A DNA stretch of 64,000 bases from an uncultured Oscillospiraceae bacterium (GTDB lineage: Bacteria; Bacillota; Clostridia; Oscillospirales; Oscillospiraceae). The notes under the pieces were generated by a model, which saw only the letters and a program-made list of their open reading frames with translations, was not told the DNA's origin and ran no database searches. A program made the position numbers and the translations under genes. Every line of letters starts with the position of its first letter. Position 1 is the stretch's first letter. This document shows positions 26,393 to 33,331 of this stretch, piece by piece. The stretch covers positions 80,891 to 144,890 of the forward strand of contig CAJTSQ010000001.1 of NCBI GenBank assembly GCA_910578735.1, read 5' to 3'.

Positions 26393-26905
26393 AGGGAATG
26401 CTGGGGGGAATAATCACGCCGATGGTCCCGGCAGCGCCGGCCAGGGCGGCGCTGAAGGCCCGGTCATAGCCCCGCTCCTCCATTTCCGGGATCATAAAGC
26501 CACCAATGGCGGAGGTTGTCGCCATGGCAGAGCCCGAGATGGCCGCAAAGAACATACAGGCCAGCGTGGTTACGATACCCAGTCCGCCGGTGATCCATCC
26601 CAGCAGCGTATCGCAAAAGTTGACAATCCGCTTGGCCACGCCGCCGCTGCTCATCAGGTTTCCGGCCAGCATGAAGAATGGGATGGCCATCAGGGGGGAA
26701 GGAGTCCACGCCGGTGATGGCGTTTTGCGTGATAAGGGCCAAAGGCGTATTGGAAAACAGCACCAGCGTAACAAGCGTAGCCATGCCGATGGCGTAGCCG
26801 ATGGGAACCGTTAAAATGACCAGCAAAATAAAGGGCGTGACATTGACCAGATCCGCACCCAGCTGGAAGCACACCTGAACTGGTCCCTGGCCGACTTTAT
26901 CACCT
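26386..26905 (-). pseudogene. TRAP transporter large permease (DctM-like) remnant
   Basis: Translated segments match DctM: FILLVILTVPIGYAIGMATL, then after a frame change PLMAIPFFMLAGNLMSSGG and GTIGVIIPPSIPFVIY. The frame changes in a run of six G (26693-26698), where five would restore it. The 3' half of the gene is missing and the frame runs into the truncated larA-like gene. GAGGAGGTGATAA near 26900 may be the old ribosome site. TRAP transporters import organic acids. A sequencing error at the G-run is possible, but the 3' loss is independent of it. Confidence 0.75.
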
Positions 26906-26961
26906 CCTCTACCCTGATTTAACCCCAGGGAGGGCTTCAATCAACTTCCCCGGATTGTTTC

Positions 26962-26990
26962 TAGACTTTTGGGGAAAGCTGTGGTAAACT
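26962..26990 (+). promoter_or_regulatory. Probable promoter of the flavin reductase-rubredoxin gene
   Basis: TAGACT (26962-26967), 17 bases and TAAACT (26985-26990) lie about 65 bases before the start codon. The -35 is only a partial match. Confidence 0.45.
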
Positions 26991-27055
26991 GGACATAACA
27001 TAGCGCACGCGTGCCCCCAGGGCCGCGCCCGTGAAAAATGAAGGAGGATCTGTAT

Positions 27056-27670
27056 ATGGACAGCAAGGTCATGTACTCCCTGAGCTACGGCCTGTTCGTC
27101 CTGTCCGCCCGCCGGGGGGACAAGGACAACGGCTGCATCACCAACACCGCTATTCAGGTGACCACCACTCCCAACCGCATCGTCTGCGCTGTGAACAAGA
27201 GCAACTACACCCACGATATGGTACTGGAAACGGGCCGGTTCACCCTGTCCATCCTGTCGGAGGAGGCCGGGTTTGACCTGTTCCAGCGGTTCGGCTTCCA
27301 GTCGGGCCGGGACACGGACAAGTTCGCCGGCTTTGAGGCCCACGTCAGGAAGGACGCAGACGGCATCCCCTACGTCACCCAGGGCGTCAACGCCTGGATG
27401 AGCTGCAAGGTAGTGTCCGCCACCGACCTGGGCACCCACACCCTGTTCCTGGCCGACGTGCTGGACGGCGGCACGCTGTCCTCTGCCCCCAGCGCCACCT
27501 ATTCCTACTACCAGGCCCACATTAAGCCCAAGCCCGCCGCCGCCCCCAGCGAGAAAAAGCGCTGGGTGTGCAAGGTGTGCGGCTACGTCTACGAGGGGGA
27601 CGAGCTCCCCGCCGACTATATCTGCCCCCTGTGCAAGCACCCCGCCTCTGACTTTGAGCCGTTGGCTTAA
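27056..27670 (+). CDS. Flavin reductase-rubredoxin fusion (high molecular weight rubredoxin type)
   Basis: This 204-residue protein has an N-terminal FMN-binding flavin reductase-like domain (about 1-150, with NTAIQVTTTPNRIVCAVNKS) and a C-terminal rubredoxin domain. The rubredoxin iron site is CKVCGYVYEG and CPLCKHP (about 168-198). Homologous proteins in anaerobes pass electrons from NAD(P)H to flavodiiron proteins during oxygen or NO detoxification. The start at ATG 27056 has AAGGAGG at correct spacing; an upstream ATG at 27038 overlaps that site. No flavodiiron gene is adjacent. Confidence 0.9.
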   Translation: MDSKVMYSLSYGLFVLSARRGDKDNGCITNTAIQVTTTPNRIVCAVNKSNYTHDMVLETGRFTLSILSEEAGFDLFQRFGFQSGRDTDKFAGFEAHVRKDADGIPYVTQGVNAWMSCKVVSATDLGTHTLFLADVLDGGTLSSAPSATYSYYQAHIKPKPAAAPSEKKRWVCKVCGYVYEGDELPADYICPLCKHPASDFEPLA

Positions 27671-27680
27671 AATTTTTCCA

Positions 27681-27719
27681 AAAAACCGCGTCAAAGATGA
27701 AACCTTTGGCGCGGTTTTT
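27681..27719 (+). terminator. Terminator of the rubredoxin fusion gene
   Basis: AAAAACCGCG-TCAAAG pairs with CTTTG-GCGCGGTTTTT and ends in a T-run just after the stop. Confidence 0.8.
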
Positions 27720-27732
27720 GCGTCTATACGGG

Positions 27733-27761
27733 TGTAGGGGCGCACACTGTGCGCCCCTGCA
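27733..27761. repeat. TGTAGGGGCG...CGCCCCTGCA palindrome
   Basis: TGTAGGGGCGCAC and GTGCGCCCCTGCA form a nearly perfect dyad of the dispersed family in this window. Confidence 0.65.
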
Positions 27762-27797
27762 ATGGATCGCTGTTAGAGAAAAAGGGAGGCGTCCCCT

Positions 27798-28358
27798 ATG
27801 GAAGACGACAAAATCATCGACCTGTATTGGGCCCGGTCTCAGCAGGCCATCACGGCCAGTGAGGAGAAATACGGCCCCTACTGCGCCGCTATCGCCAGGC
27901 GCATCCTGGACCGGGAGGAGGACGCGGAGGAGTGCGTCAACGATACCTGGCTCCGGGCCTGGAACGCCATGCCGCCCCAGCGGCCGAGTATTCTGTCTGC
28001 CTTCTTCGGCAAGCTGACCCGTAACCTCTCTCTGGACCGGTGGCGGCGGAATAAGGCGGCCAAGCGGGGGGGCAGTCAGGTGGAGGTGGCCCTCCATGAG
28101 CTGGAGGACTGCCTGCCCGACCGCCGCCGCCCCGACGAGGAGCTGGAGGCCAGGGAGACGGCAGCCCTAATCTCCGCCTTTCTCCGCCGCCAGCCCGAGC
28201 TGGAGCGGAAGCTCTTCATTCGGCGGTACTTCCACCTGGAATCCCTGGAGGACCTGGGCCGGCGCTTCGGCCTGAGCGCCGGGCAGGTAAAATCAAAGCT
28301 CCATCAGACGCGGCAGAAGCTGCGGGCCGAGCTGGAGCGGGAGGGGGTGGCGGTATGA
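27798..28358 (+). CDS. ECF-type sigma factor
   Basis: This 186-residue protein has sigma region 2 (YGPYCAAIARRILDREEDAE, ECVNDTWLRAWNAMP) and region 4 (FIRRYFHLESLEDLGRRFGL, SAGQVKSKLHQTRQKLRAEL). GGGAGG precedes ATG 27798. It is coupled by a four-base ATGA overlap to a membrane protein gene that probably encodes its regulator. It is a different ECF group from the sigma factor at 9.3-9.9 kb. Confidence 0.9.
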   Translation: MEDDKIIDLYWARSQQAITASEEKYGPYCAAIARRILDREEDAEECVNDTWLRAWNAMPPQRPSILSAFFGKLTRNLSLDRWRRNKAAKRGGSQVEVALHELEDCLPDRRRPDEELEARETAALISAFLRRQPELERKLFIRRYFHLESLEDLGRRFGLSAGQVKSKLHQTRQKLRAELEREGVAV

Positions 28359-28966
28359 CACCGGAACATCTGATGGACGCCGTGGGCCTGCTGGACGACG
28401 ACCTGATCCAGGAGGCGGAGTATCCCGTGCCCCAAAGGGCGCGGCCCGATCACCGGCACTGGCTGGGCTGGGCTGCCTGCCTTGCGGTGGTGCTGGCCCT
28501 GGGCTATGGGGTAACTCACATCCAGAGGGGCGTCGGCAGCGCCGGCCCGTTGCTCTCCGGCGGAGACCCCTCCAGCTCCTATAACGGCAGCACACCACCC
28601 GCCCAGGTGAGCCCCCCCTCAGCGGAAGGAAGCGCGGCCGGCGGAAGCGCCATGCCCACCGAGCCGCCGGACTGCGACAGCTCCGCCGGCGCGGTGCCCC
28701 AACCCTCTGAATGGCCCGCCATCATGGTGGACGGCGTACTCTACTGGTCCACCGGCACCCCCGTTCCGGCGGAGGTGGACGAGAGCGCGCAGCGGACCGT
28801 CACCGGCTATATCAACACTTTGCCGGAGACGGACGGTCAGACCAACTTCTCCCAGGACCTGAGCGCCCGGTATGCCCTGGTGGAGATCGGCCAGGAGCAG
28901 AAGCTGGTGGTGCTGATGAACGGCGAGTGGATCCTCTTCGACCCGGTCCCGCCCTGGGAGCGGTAA
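28355..28966 (+). CDS. Single-pass membrane protein, probable anti-sigma partner
   Basis: This 203-residue protein has a short cytoplasmic N-terminus (MTPEHLMDAVGLLDDDLIQE), one membrane segment (about 38-56), a Ser/Pro/Gly-rich linker and an extracytoplasmic domain (about 125-203). It lacks the zinc anti-sigma motif. The N-terminal sequence resembles short clostridial proteins paired with ECF sigma factors, and translational coupling supports an anti-sigma role. This is inferred from context. Confidence 0.7.
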   Translation: MTPEHLMDAVGLLDDDLIQEAEYPVPQRARPDHRHWLGWAACLAVVLALGYGVTHIQRGVGSAGPLLSGGDPSSSYNGSTPPAQVSPPSAEGSAAGGSAMPTEPPDCDSSAGAVPQPSEWPAIMVDGVLYWSTGTPVPAEVDESAQRTVTGYINTLPETDGQTNFSQDLSARYALVEIGQEQKLVVLMNGEWILFDPVPPWER

Positions 28967-28970
28967 AAAA

Positions 28971-29004
28971 AGCCTCCGGCTGACACCTCGTTCAGCCGGA
29001 GGCT
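28971..29004. terminator. Terminator between convergent genes
   Basis: AGCCTCCGGCTGA pairs with TCAGCCGGAGGCT, preceded by A7 and followed by a T/C-rich tail. Confidence 0.8.
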
Positions 29005-29008
29005 CTCG

Positions 29009-30265
29009 CTATTTCTCTCCGTCCTCTGCCAGGACCCGCACCTGGATCTCCAGCACCCGCCGGTGCTCCACCTTGGTGACGGTGACGTCCAGCCCCTCGG
29101 CAGTGAAGTGGTCCCCTGCCTCGGGCACCCGCCCCACCTGCTCCAGCACCCAGCCGGAGACGGTGGCGGCGTCGCAGGTCCCCTTTACCTGGAACAGGTC
29201 ATACATATCGTCCAGGTCGGCGGAACAGGCGATCAGGTAGCTGCCGTCGGGCTGCTTCTGGAAAATCTCGATGACCTCGTCGTGTTCGTCCCAAATCTCA
29301 CCCACCAGCTCCTCCAGGATGTCCTCCAGGGTGACGATGCCCTGGGTACCGCCGTACTCGTCCACCACCACCGCCATGTGTACCTTGTTCTTCTGCAAAA
29401 TACGCAGCAGCTCAAAGGCCTTGGTGTTGCCAGTGGTGTAGAACACCGGGGATTTGAGGTTGGACACCATAGTCTCCCCCCGGTGCCGGGCGGCGTAAAA
29501 GTCCTTCTCGTGGACAAAGCCCACGATGTTGTCAATGGTCTCATGGTAGATAGGGATGCGGGAGTAGCCTGTCTCGGCAAAGAGGGAGGCCAGCTCCTCC
29601 ATGGTGCTCTCCTCCTCGGCGGCAGCCAGGTCCACCCGGGGGGTGAGCAGCTCGGAGACCTCCAGGTCGTTGAACTCAATGGCGTTGCGGATCAGGTCAC
29701 TCTCGTGCTCGTCCAGGCCGCCCTCGGTCTGGGCCTGATCCACCATGCCCACCAGCTCTTCCTCGGTGATGCCGTCGTCCCCCTTGGCGCGGAAGACCCG
29801 GCTCATCAGCTTTTTCCACTGGCTGAACAGGAAGTTTAACGGGGTGAAGACCACCATAAACAGCCTGAGCAGAGGCTCGGCGAACATGGCGAAGTCCTCC
29901 GGCCGCTCCTTGGACATGCTCTTTGGGGTAATCTCACCGAAGACCAGAATGATAATAGTGAGGGCCACGGTGGCCACGGTGGGGCCGTACTGGTGAAACC
30001 ACCGGGTGCACAGCACGGTGGACACGGTGGTGGCGGTGATGTTGACAATGTTGTTGCCGATGAGGATGGTGGACAGCAGCTTGTCATACTCCTCCGCCAG
30101 GGCCAGGGTTTTGGCGGCCCGGCGGCTGCCGTTGTCGGCGCGGGTCTTCAGGCGGATGCGGTTTAAAGAGGTAAACGCGGTCTCAGTGGCCGAGAAGTAG
30201 GCCGACAGGACCACCAGAATGAGCAGGGTAATAAGCATGGCGATACTGGTACTGTCTATTTCCAT
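29009..30265 (-). CDS. CNNM/CorC-type membrane protein (DUF21-CBS-CorC_HlyC)
   Basis: This 418-residue protein has an N-terminal DUF21 domain with three to four membrane helices (LSAYFSATETAFTSLNRIRL is its signature). A CBS-domain pair follows (about 200-330) and a C-terminal CorC_HlyC domain ends it. Such proteins are associated with Mg2+ or Co2+ efflux and, historically, haemolysin annotation. Start ATG 30265 is chosen because the next upstream codon lacks any ribosome site; its own AAAGGAG is about 15 bases away, which is long. Confidence 0.88.
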   Translation of the reverse strand: MEIDSTSIAMLITLLILVVLSAYFSATETAFTSLNRIRLKTRADNGSRRAAKTLALAEEYDKLLSTILIGNNIVNITATTVSTVLCTRWFHQYGPTVATVALTIIILVFGEITPKSMSKERPEDFAMFAEPLLRLFMVVFTPLNFLFSQWKKLMSRVFRAKGDDGITEEELVGMVDQAQTEGGLDEHESDLIRNAIEFNDLEVSELLTPRVDLAAAEEESTMEELASLFAETGYSRIPIYHETIDNIVGFVHEKDFYAARHRGETMVSNLKSPVFYTTGNTKAFELLRILQKNKVHMAVVVDEYGGTQGIVTLEDILEELVGEIWDEHDEVIEIFQKQPDGSYLIACSADLDDMYDLFQVKGTCDAATVSGWVLEQVGRVPEAGDHFTAEGLDVTVTKVEHRRVLEIQVRVLAEDGEK

Positions 30266-30312
30266 AGGGGAAAAATCGACTCCTTTTATTCTGATTTGCA
30301 TTGATGTACTTT

Positions 30313-30338
30313 TGCAGGGGGCACATTGCGCCCCTGCA
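30313..30338. repeat. TGCAGGGGG...CGCCCCTGCA palindrome
   Basis: TGCAGGGGGCA and TGCGCCCCTGCA form a dyad of the dispersed GGGGCG family upstream of the CNNM/CorC gene. Confidence 0.6.
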
Positions 30339-30477
30339 CGCCGCGCAGACGGTTAATATTCCCAAAAGCGGGTATATTTGAATAGGGAGTATACCACACC
30401 TGCCCGGGGAATGCAAACCTATTTTACCCAACCACTCCAATCTTCACAAAATTTTAATGGAAAGGGCAAAAAAGCTC

Positions 30478-30506
30478 TTGACGGCGAGGGACAGGCGTGA
30501 TATAGT
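30478..30506 (+). promoter_or_regulatory. Promoter of the rpmG-secE-nusG operon
   Basis: TTGACG (30478-30483), 17 bases and TATAGT (30501-30506) precede a leader of about 215 bases. Confidence 0.75.
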
Positions 30507-30722
30507 AGTCGATACCTGTGAAAAGGGGCTTTTTTCTGCTGTCCGGATGCGGTGTCCGGGGGCGGACCCCTCCACCTGTTTCAGGACACAGGGAGGCAGC
30601 AGCCGAATTTCCACCGTGTTTTTGAGGCGCGTCACCGCGCCCTTTCAGGCTGGATTCGGCAAAAGACAGGCCGTATCCGGTTTTTTTATGGCCCGTCAAA
30701 TAAAAAAGGAGGTGCCGAACAA
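30507..30722 (+). promoter_or_regulatory. Structured leader with attenuator-like terminator before rpmG
   Basis: The untranslated leader contains GTCCGGGGGCGGAC-type dyads. At 30652-30688 it has GGATTCGGC paired with GCCGTATCC (one mismatch) followed by GG and T7, which looks like a factor-independent terminator 34 bases before the rpmG start. This arrangement would permit attenuation of the ribosomal/Sec/Nus operon. No known leader family is recognised. Confidence 0.5.
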
Positions 30723-30890
30723 ATGGCAGCAAAAGCCGGCGCGCGCATTAAGATCACCCTGCGGTGCTCTGAGTGCAAGCAGAGAAACTACAATACCTTT
30801 AAGAACAAGAAGAATACCCCCGACCGTCTGGAGTTGAACAAATACTGCCCCTTCTGCAGGAAGCACACCGTTCACAATGAGACGAAGTGA
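30723..30890 (+). CDS. rpmG: 50S ribosomal protein L33
   Basis: This 55-residue large-subunit protein has both zinc-binding Cys pairs (CSECKQRNY and CPFCRKH), so it is the zinc-dependent C+ form. The ATG at 30723 has AAAGGAGG upstream; longer in-frame upstream codons lie in the structured leader. It heads the conserved rpmG-secE-nusG-rplK-rplA order. Confidence 0.95.
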   Translation: MAAKAGARIKITLRCSECKQRNYNTFKNKKNTPDRLELNKYCPFCRKHTVHNETK

Positions 30891-30925
30891 TTGGCGCAAC
30901 GGCCAAAATGAAAGAAGGGTAAGTA

Positions 30926-31195
30926 ATGGCTGAGAACGAAAAGGCCGTCCAGGCCGCCAAGAAGGATAAAAAGTCCGACAAGAATGCCAAGCCCGGCTTC
31001 TTCGCCCGCATGGGCAAGTGGTTCCGGGACATGAAGAGCGAGCTGAAGAAGGTCCAGTGGCCCACCCGCAAGCAGACCATCAACAACACCCTCATCGTCA
31101 TCGCCTGTGTGATCGTAGTCGGCATCGTCATTGCCCTGTTCGACTTTGTGGCCGGCGAGGCGATCGGCCTGCTCATCGGCGCCTTTAAAGGGTGA
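30926..31195 (+). CDS. secE: Preprotein translocase subunit SecE
   Basis: This 89-residue inner-membrane subunit of SecYEG has a basic cytoplasmic N-terminus, the amphipathic surface helix with the family signature ELKKVQWPTRKQTINNT, and a single membrane span (about 57-78). Its coding frame overlaps the upstream extension of nusG. It is translated from ATG 30926 behind AAAGAAGGG. Confidence 0.93.
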   Translation: MAENEKAVQAAKKDKKSDKNAKPGFFARMGKWFRDMKSELKKVQWPTRKQTINNTLIVIACVIVVGIVIALFDFVAGEAIGLLIGAFKG

Positions 31196-31200
31196 CGCGG

Positions 31201-31725
31201 ATGGCGGACAATGCGAACTGGTACGTGGTCCACACCTACTCCGGCTATGAAAACACGGTGAAGGCCACCATCGAGAAGTATGTCGAAAACCGCAATATGC
31301 ACGAGTTGATCCATGAGATCAGCATTCCCCTGGAGACGGTTACCGAGATCACCGACAACGGCCCCAAGGACGTGGAGCGCAAGGTGTTCCCCGGCTATGT
31401 GCTGGTAAAGATGGTAATGAACGACGAGACCTGGCACGTGGTGCGCAACATCCGGGGTGTCACCGGCTTTCTGGGCGAGGGCAACAAGGCCATCCCCCTG
31501 AGCGAGGCCGACGTGGCCGCCTTAGGCGTGGAGAAACGGGAGGTCGTGGTCAGCTACCAGCTGGGCGACACCGTGCGCATCACCGACGGCGCCCTGGAGT
31601 CCTTCCTGGGCACTGTGGACGAGATCGACCTGGACAACAGCAAGGTCCGGGTGGTGGTGTCCATGTTTGGACGCGAGACCCCCGTGGAGCTGGAGCTGGA
31701 CCAGGTGGAACCGGCAAATTCGTAA
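31201..31725 (+). CDS. nusG: Transcription termination/antitermination protein NusG
   Basis: This 174-residue protein has the N-terminal NGN domain (NWYVVHTYSGYENTVKATIE, KVFPGYVLVKM) and a C-terminal KOW domain (LGDTVRITDGALESFLGTV). NusG binds RNA polymerase and links it to pausing, Rho or the ribosome. Start ATG 31201 is preferred to GTG 31192, which overlaps secE and gives a three-residue extension. Confidence 0.95.
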   Translation: MADNANWYVVHTYSGYENTVKATIEKYVENRNMHELIHEISIPLETVTEITDNGPKDVERKVFPGYVLVKMVMNDETWHVVRNIRGVTGFLGEGNKAIPLSEADVAALGVEKREVVVSYQLGDTVRITDGALESFLGTVDEIDLDNSKVRVVVSMFGRETPVELELDQVEPANS

Positions 31726-31754
31726 ATCGGACATTTGGGATGTGGCCGGATGAA

Positions 31755-31862
31755 GAATCCCCCAGTCGCGCCTGCGGCGTGCCAGCCCCCTTTAGCAAGG
31801 GGCCAGAGGGAGACAGCCCCCCTTGTCAAAGGGGGGAGGGCCACGAAGTGGCGGGGGGATTC
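31755..31862. repeat. GAATCCCCC palindromic repeat, copy in the nusG-rplK gap
   Basis: The 108-base unit begins GAATCCCCCAGTC and ends GGCGGGGGGATTC, so its ends are inverted repeats. Internally it has two more hairpins (around GCCTGCGGC and AGCCCCCCTTG...AAGGGGGGAGGG). It carries no gene and looks like a non-autonomous miniature element. It sits inside a ribosomal protein operon. Confidence 0.8.
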
Positions 31863-31932
31863 TCCCGTACACGTGGGAGGAATGCTCTGCATTCCGCCAA
31901 TTTACCACATTTTTAGTAGGAGGTGCTCTTTC

Positions 31933-32358
31933 GTGGCACAGAAAGTAACTGGATACGTAAAATTGCAGATTCCCGCGGGCAAGGCGACTCCCGCCCCCCC
32001 GGTAGGCCCCGCTCTGGGCCAGCACGGCGTGAACATCGCCGCCTTTACCAAGGAGTTCAACGAGCGGACCAAGAACGACGCGGGCCTGATCATCCCCGTC
32101 ATCATCACCGTCTACGCTGACCGCTCCTTCACCTTTATCACCAAGACGCCCCCCGCCCCCGTGCTGATCAAGAAGGCCTGCGGCCTTGACAAGGCCTCCG
32201 GCGTGCCCAACAAGAACAAGGTGGCCACCATCAGCAAGGAGGACGTGCGCAAGATCGCCGAGACTAAGATGCCCGACCTCAACGCCGCCTCTATCGAGGC
32301 CGCTATGAGCATGATCGCCGGTACTGCCCGCTCCATGGGCATCCTGGTGGGCGAGTAA
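31933..32358 (+). CDS. rplK: 50S ribosomal protein L11
   Basis: This 141-residue protein has the L11 N-terminal PAGKATPAPPVGPALGQHGV and the C-terminal rRNA-binding domain (KTPPAPVLIKKACGL, GTARSMGILVG). It forms part of the GTPase-associated centre of the large subunit. The start codon is GTG 31933 with TAGGAGG nine bases upstream; the longer in-frame frame covers the repeat and is not coding. Confidence 0.96.
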   Translation: MAQKVTGYVKLQIPAGKATPAPPVGPALGQHGVNIAAFTKEFNERTKNDAGLIIPVIITVYADRSFTFITKTPPAPVLIKKACGLDKASGVPNKNKVATISKEDVRKIAETKMPDLNAASIEAAMSMIAGTARSMGILVGE

Positions 32359-32371
32359 GGAGGGGACTGGA

Positions 32372-33064
32372 ATGTTTAGAGGAAAGAAATATCAGGACAG
32401 CGCAAAGAAAATTGACAAGAACATGCTGTACGATACCGCCGACGCCATGAAGCTGGTGGTGGACACCGCCGCCGCCAAGTTTGACGAGACCGTGGAGCTC
32501 CATGTGAAGCTGGGTGTGGACTCCCGCCACGCCGACCAGCAGGTCCGCGGCGCCATCGTCCTGCCCCACGGCACCGGCAAGACCCAGCGGGTGCTGGTCT
32601 TCGCCAAGGCCGCCAAGGCGGACGAGGCCAAGGCCGCCGGCGCTGACTTTGTGGGCGAGATGGACCTGGTGGAGAAGATTCAGAAGGAGAACTGGTTCGA
32701 CTTCGACGTGGTGGTCGCCACCCCCGACATGATGGGCGTGGTGGGCCGTCTGGGTAAGGTGCTGGGCCCCAAGGGCCTGATGCCCTCCCCCAAGGCCGGC
32801 ACCGTCACCATGGACGTGACCAAGGCCGTCAACGAGATCAAGGCCGGTAAGGTGGAGTACCGTCTGGACAAGACCAACATCATCCACTGCCCCATCGGCA
32901 AGGTCTCCTTCGGCCCTGAGAAGCTGAGTGAGAACTTCGCTGCCCTCATGGGCGCCATCATCAAGGCCAAGCCCGCCGCCGCCAAGGGCCAGTATATTAA
33001 AAGCTGCACCGTGGCCGCCACCATGGGCCCTGGCATCAAGGTCAACGGCGCCAAGTTGGCCTGA
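32372..33064 (+). CDS. rplA: 50S ribosomal protein L1
   Basis: This 230-residue protein has the L1 signatures (RGAIVLPHGTGKTQRVLVFA, LGPKGLMPSPKAGTVTMDV). It binds the mobile L1 stalk of 23S rRNA and represses its own operon in many bacteria. A strong terminator follows, so rplJ and rplL are not continued in this operon as they are in many Firmicutes. Confidence 0.96.
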   Translation: MFRGKKYQDSAKKIDKNMLYDTADAMKLVVDTAAAKFDETVELHVKLGVDSRHADQQVRGAIVLPHGTGKTQRVLVFAKAAKADEAKAAGADFVGEMDLVEKIQKENWFDFDVVVATPDMMGVVGRLGKVLGPKGLMPSPKAGTVTMDVTKAVNEIKAGKVEYRLDKTNIIHCPIGKVSFGPEKLSENFAALMGAIIKAKPAAAKGQYIKSCTVAATMGPGIKVNGAKLA

Positions 33065-33080
33065 TCTCTCTTTTACGCAT

Positions 33081-33123
33081 AAAAAGAATCCCCGACAGCC
33101 GCGGCTGCCGGGGATTCTTTTTA
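33081..33123 (+). terminator. Terminator after rplA
   Basis: AAAAAGAATCCCCGACAGCC pairs with GGCTGCCGGGGATTCTTTTT, with one bulged A, and ends in a T-run. Confidence 0.88.
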
Positions 33124-33226
33124 TGTATGGCATTTTTTATCCCTGTTTTGTAGCTTTTGTCAGCTTTCTCATCGTTAATTTCCTGCTTTTCTTCCCTTTC
33201 GCCCCGTTAAAAAGCTGTTAAATTCG

Positions 33227-33255
33227 TTGTCTTTCCGACAAAAAACAAGTATGAT
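33227..33255 (+). promoter_or_regulatory. Promoter of the activase operon
   Basis: TTGTCT (33227-33232), 17 bases and TATGAT (33250-33255) precede the start codon by about 75 bases. Confidence 0.65.
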
Positions 33256-33331
33256 GTAACATTGAGAAGTCAAGCGCGGCCTCTCCCCCCCGCATCGGGT
33301 GAGGCATGAAATAAAAAGGTAAGGGATTTCT

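Noticed and set aside
30552..30722. N-terminal extension of L33
   Set aside because: The frame is open but it crosses the leader and attenuator; L33 is 55 residues from ATG 30723 with a good ribosome site.
31735..31932. N-terminal extension of L11
   Set aside because: It is translated repeat sequence; the GTG with TAGGAGG gives the standard 141-residue L11.
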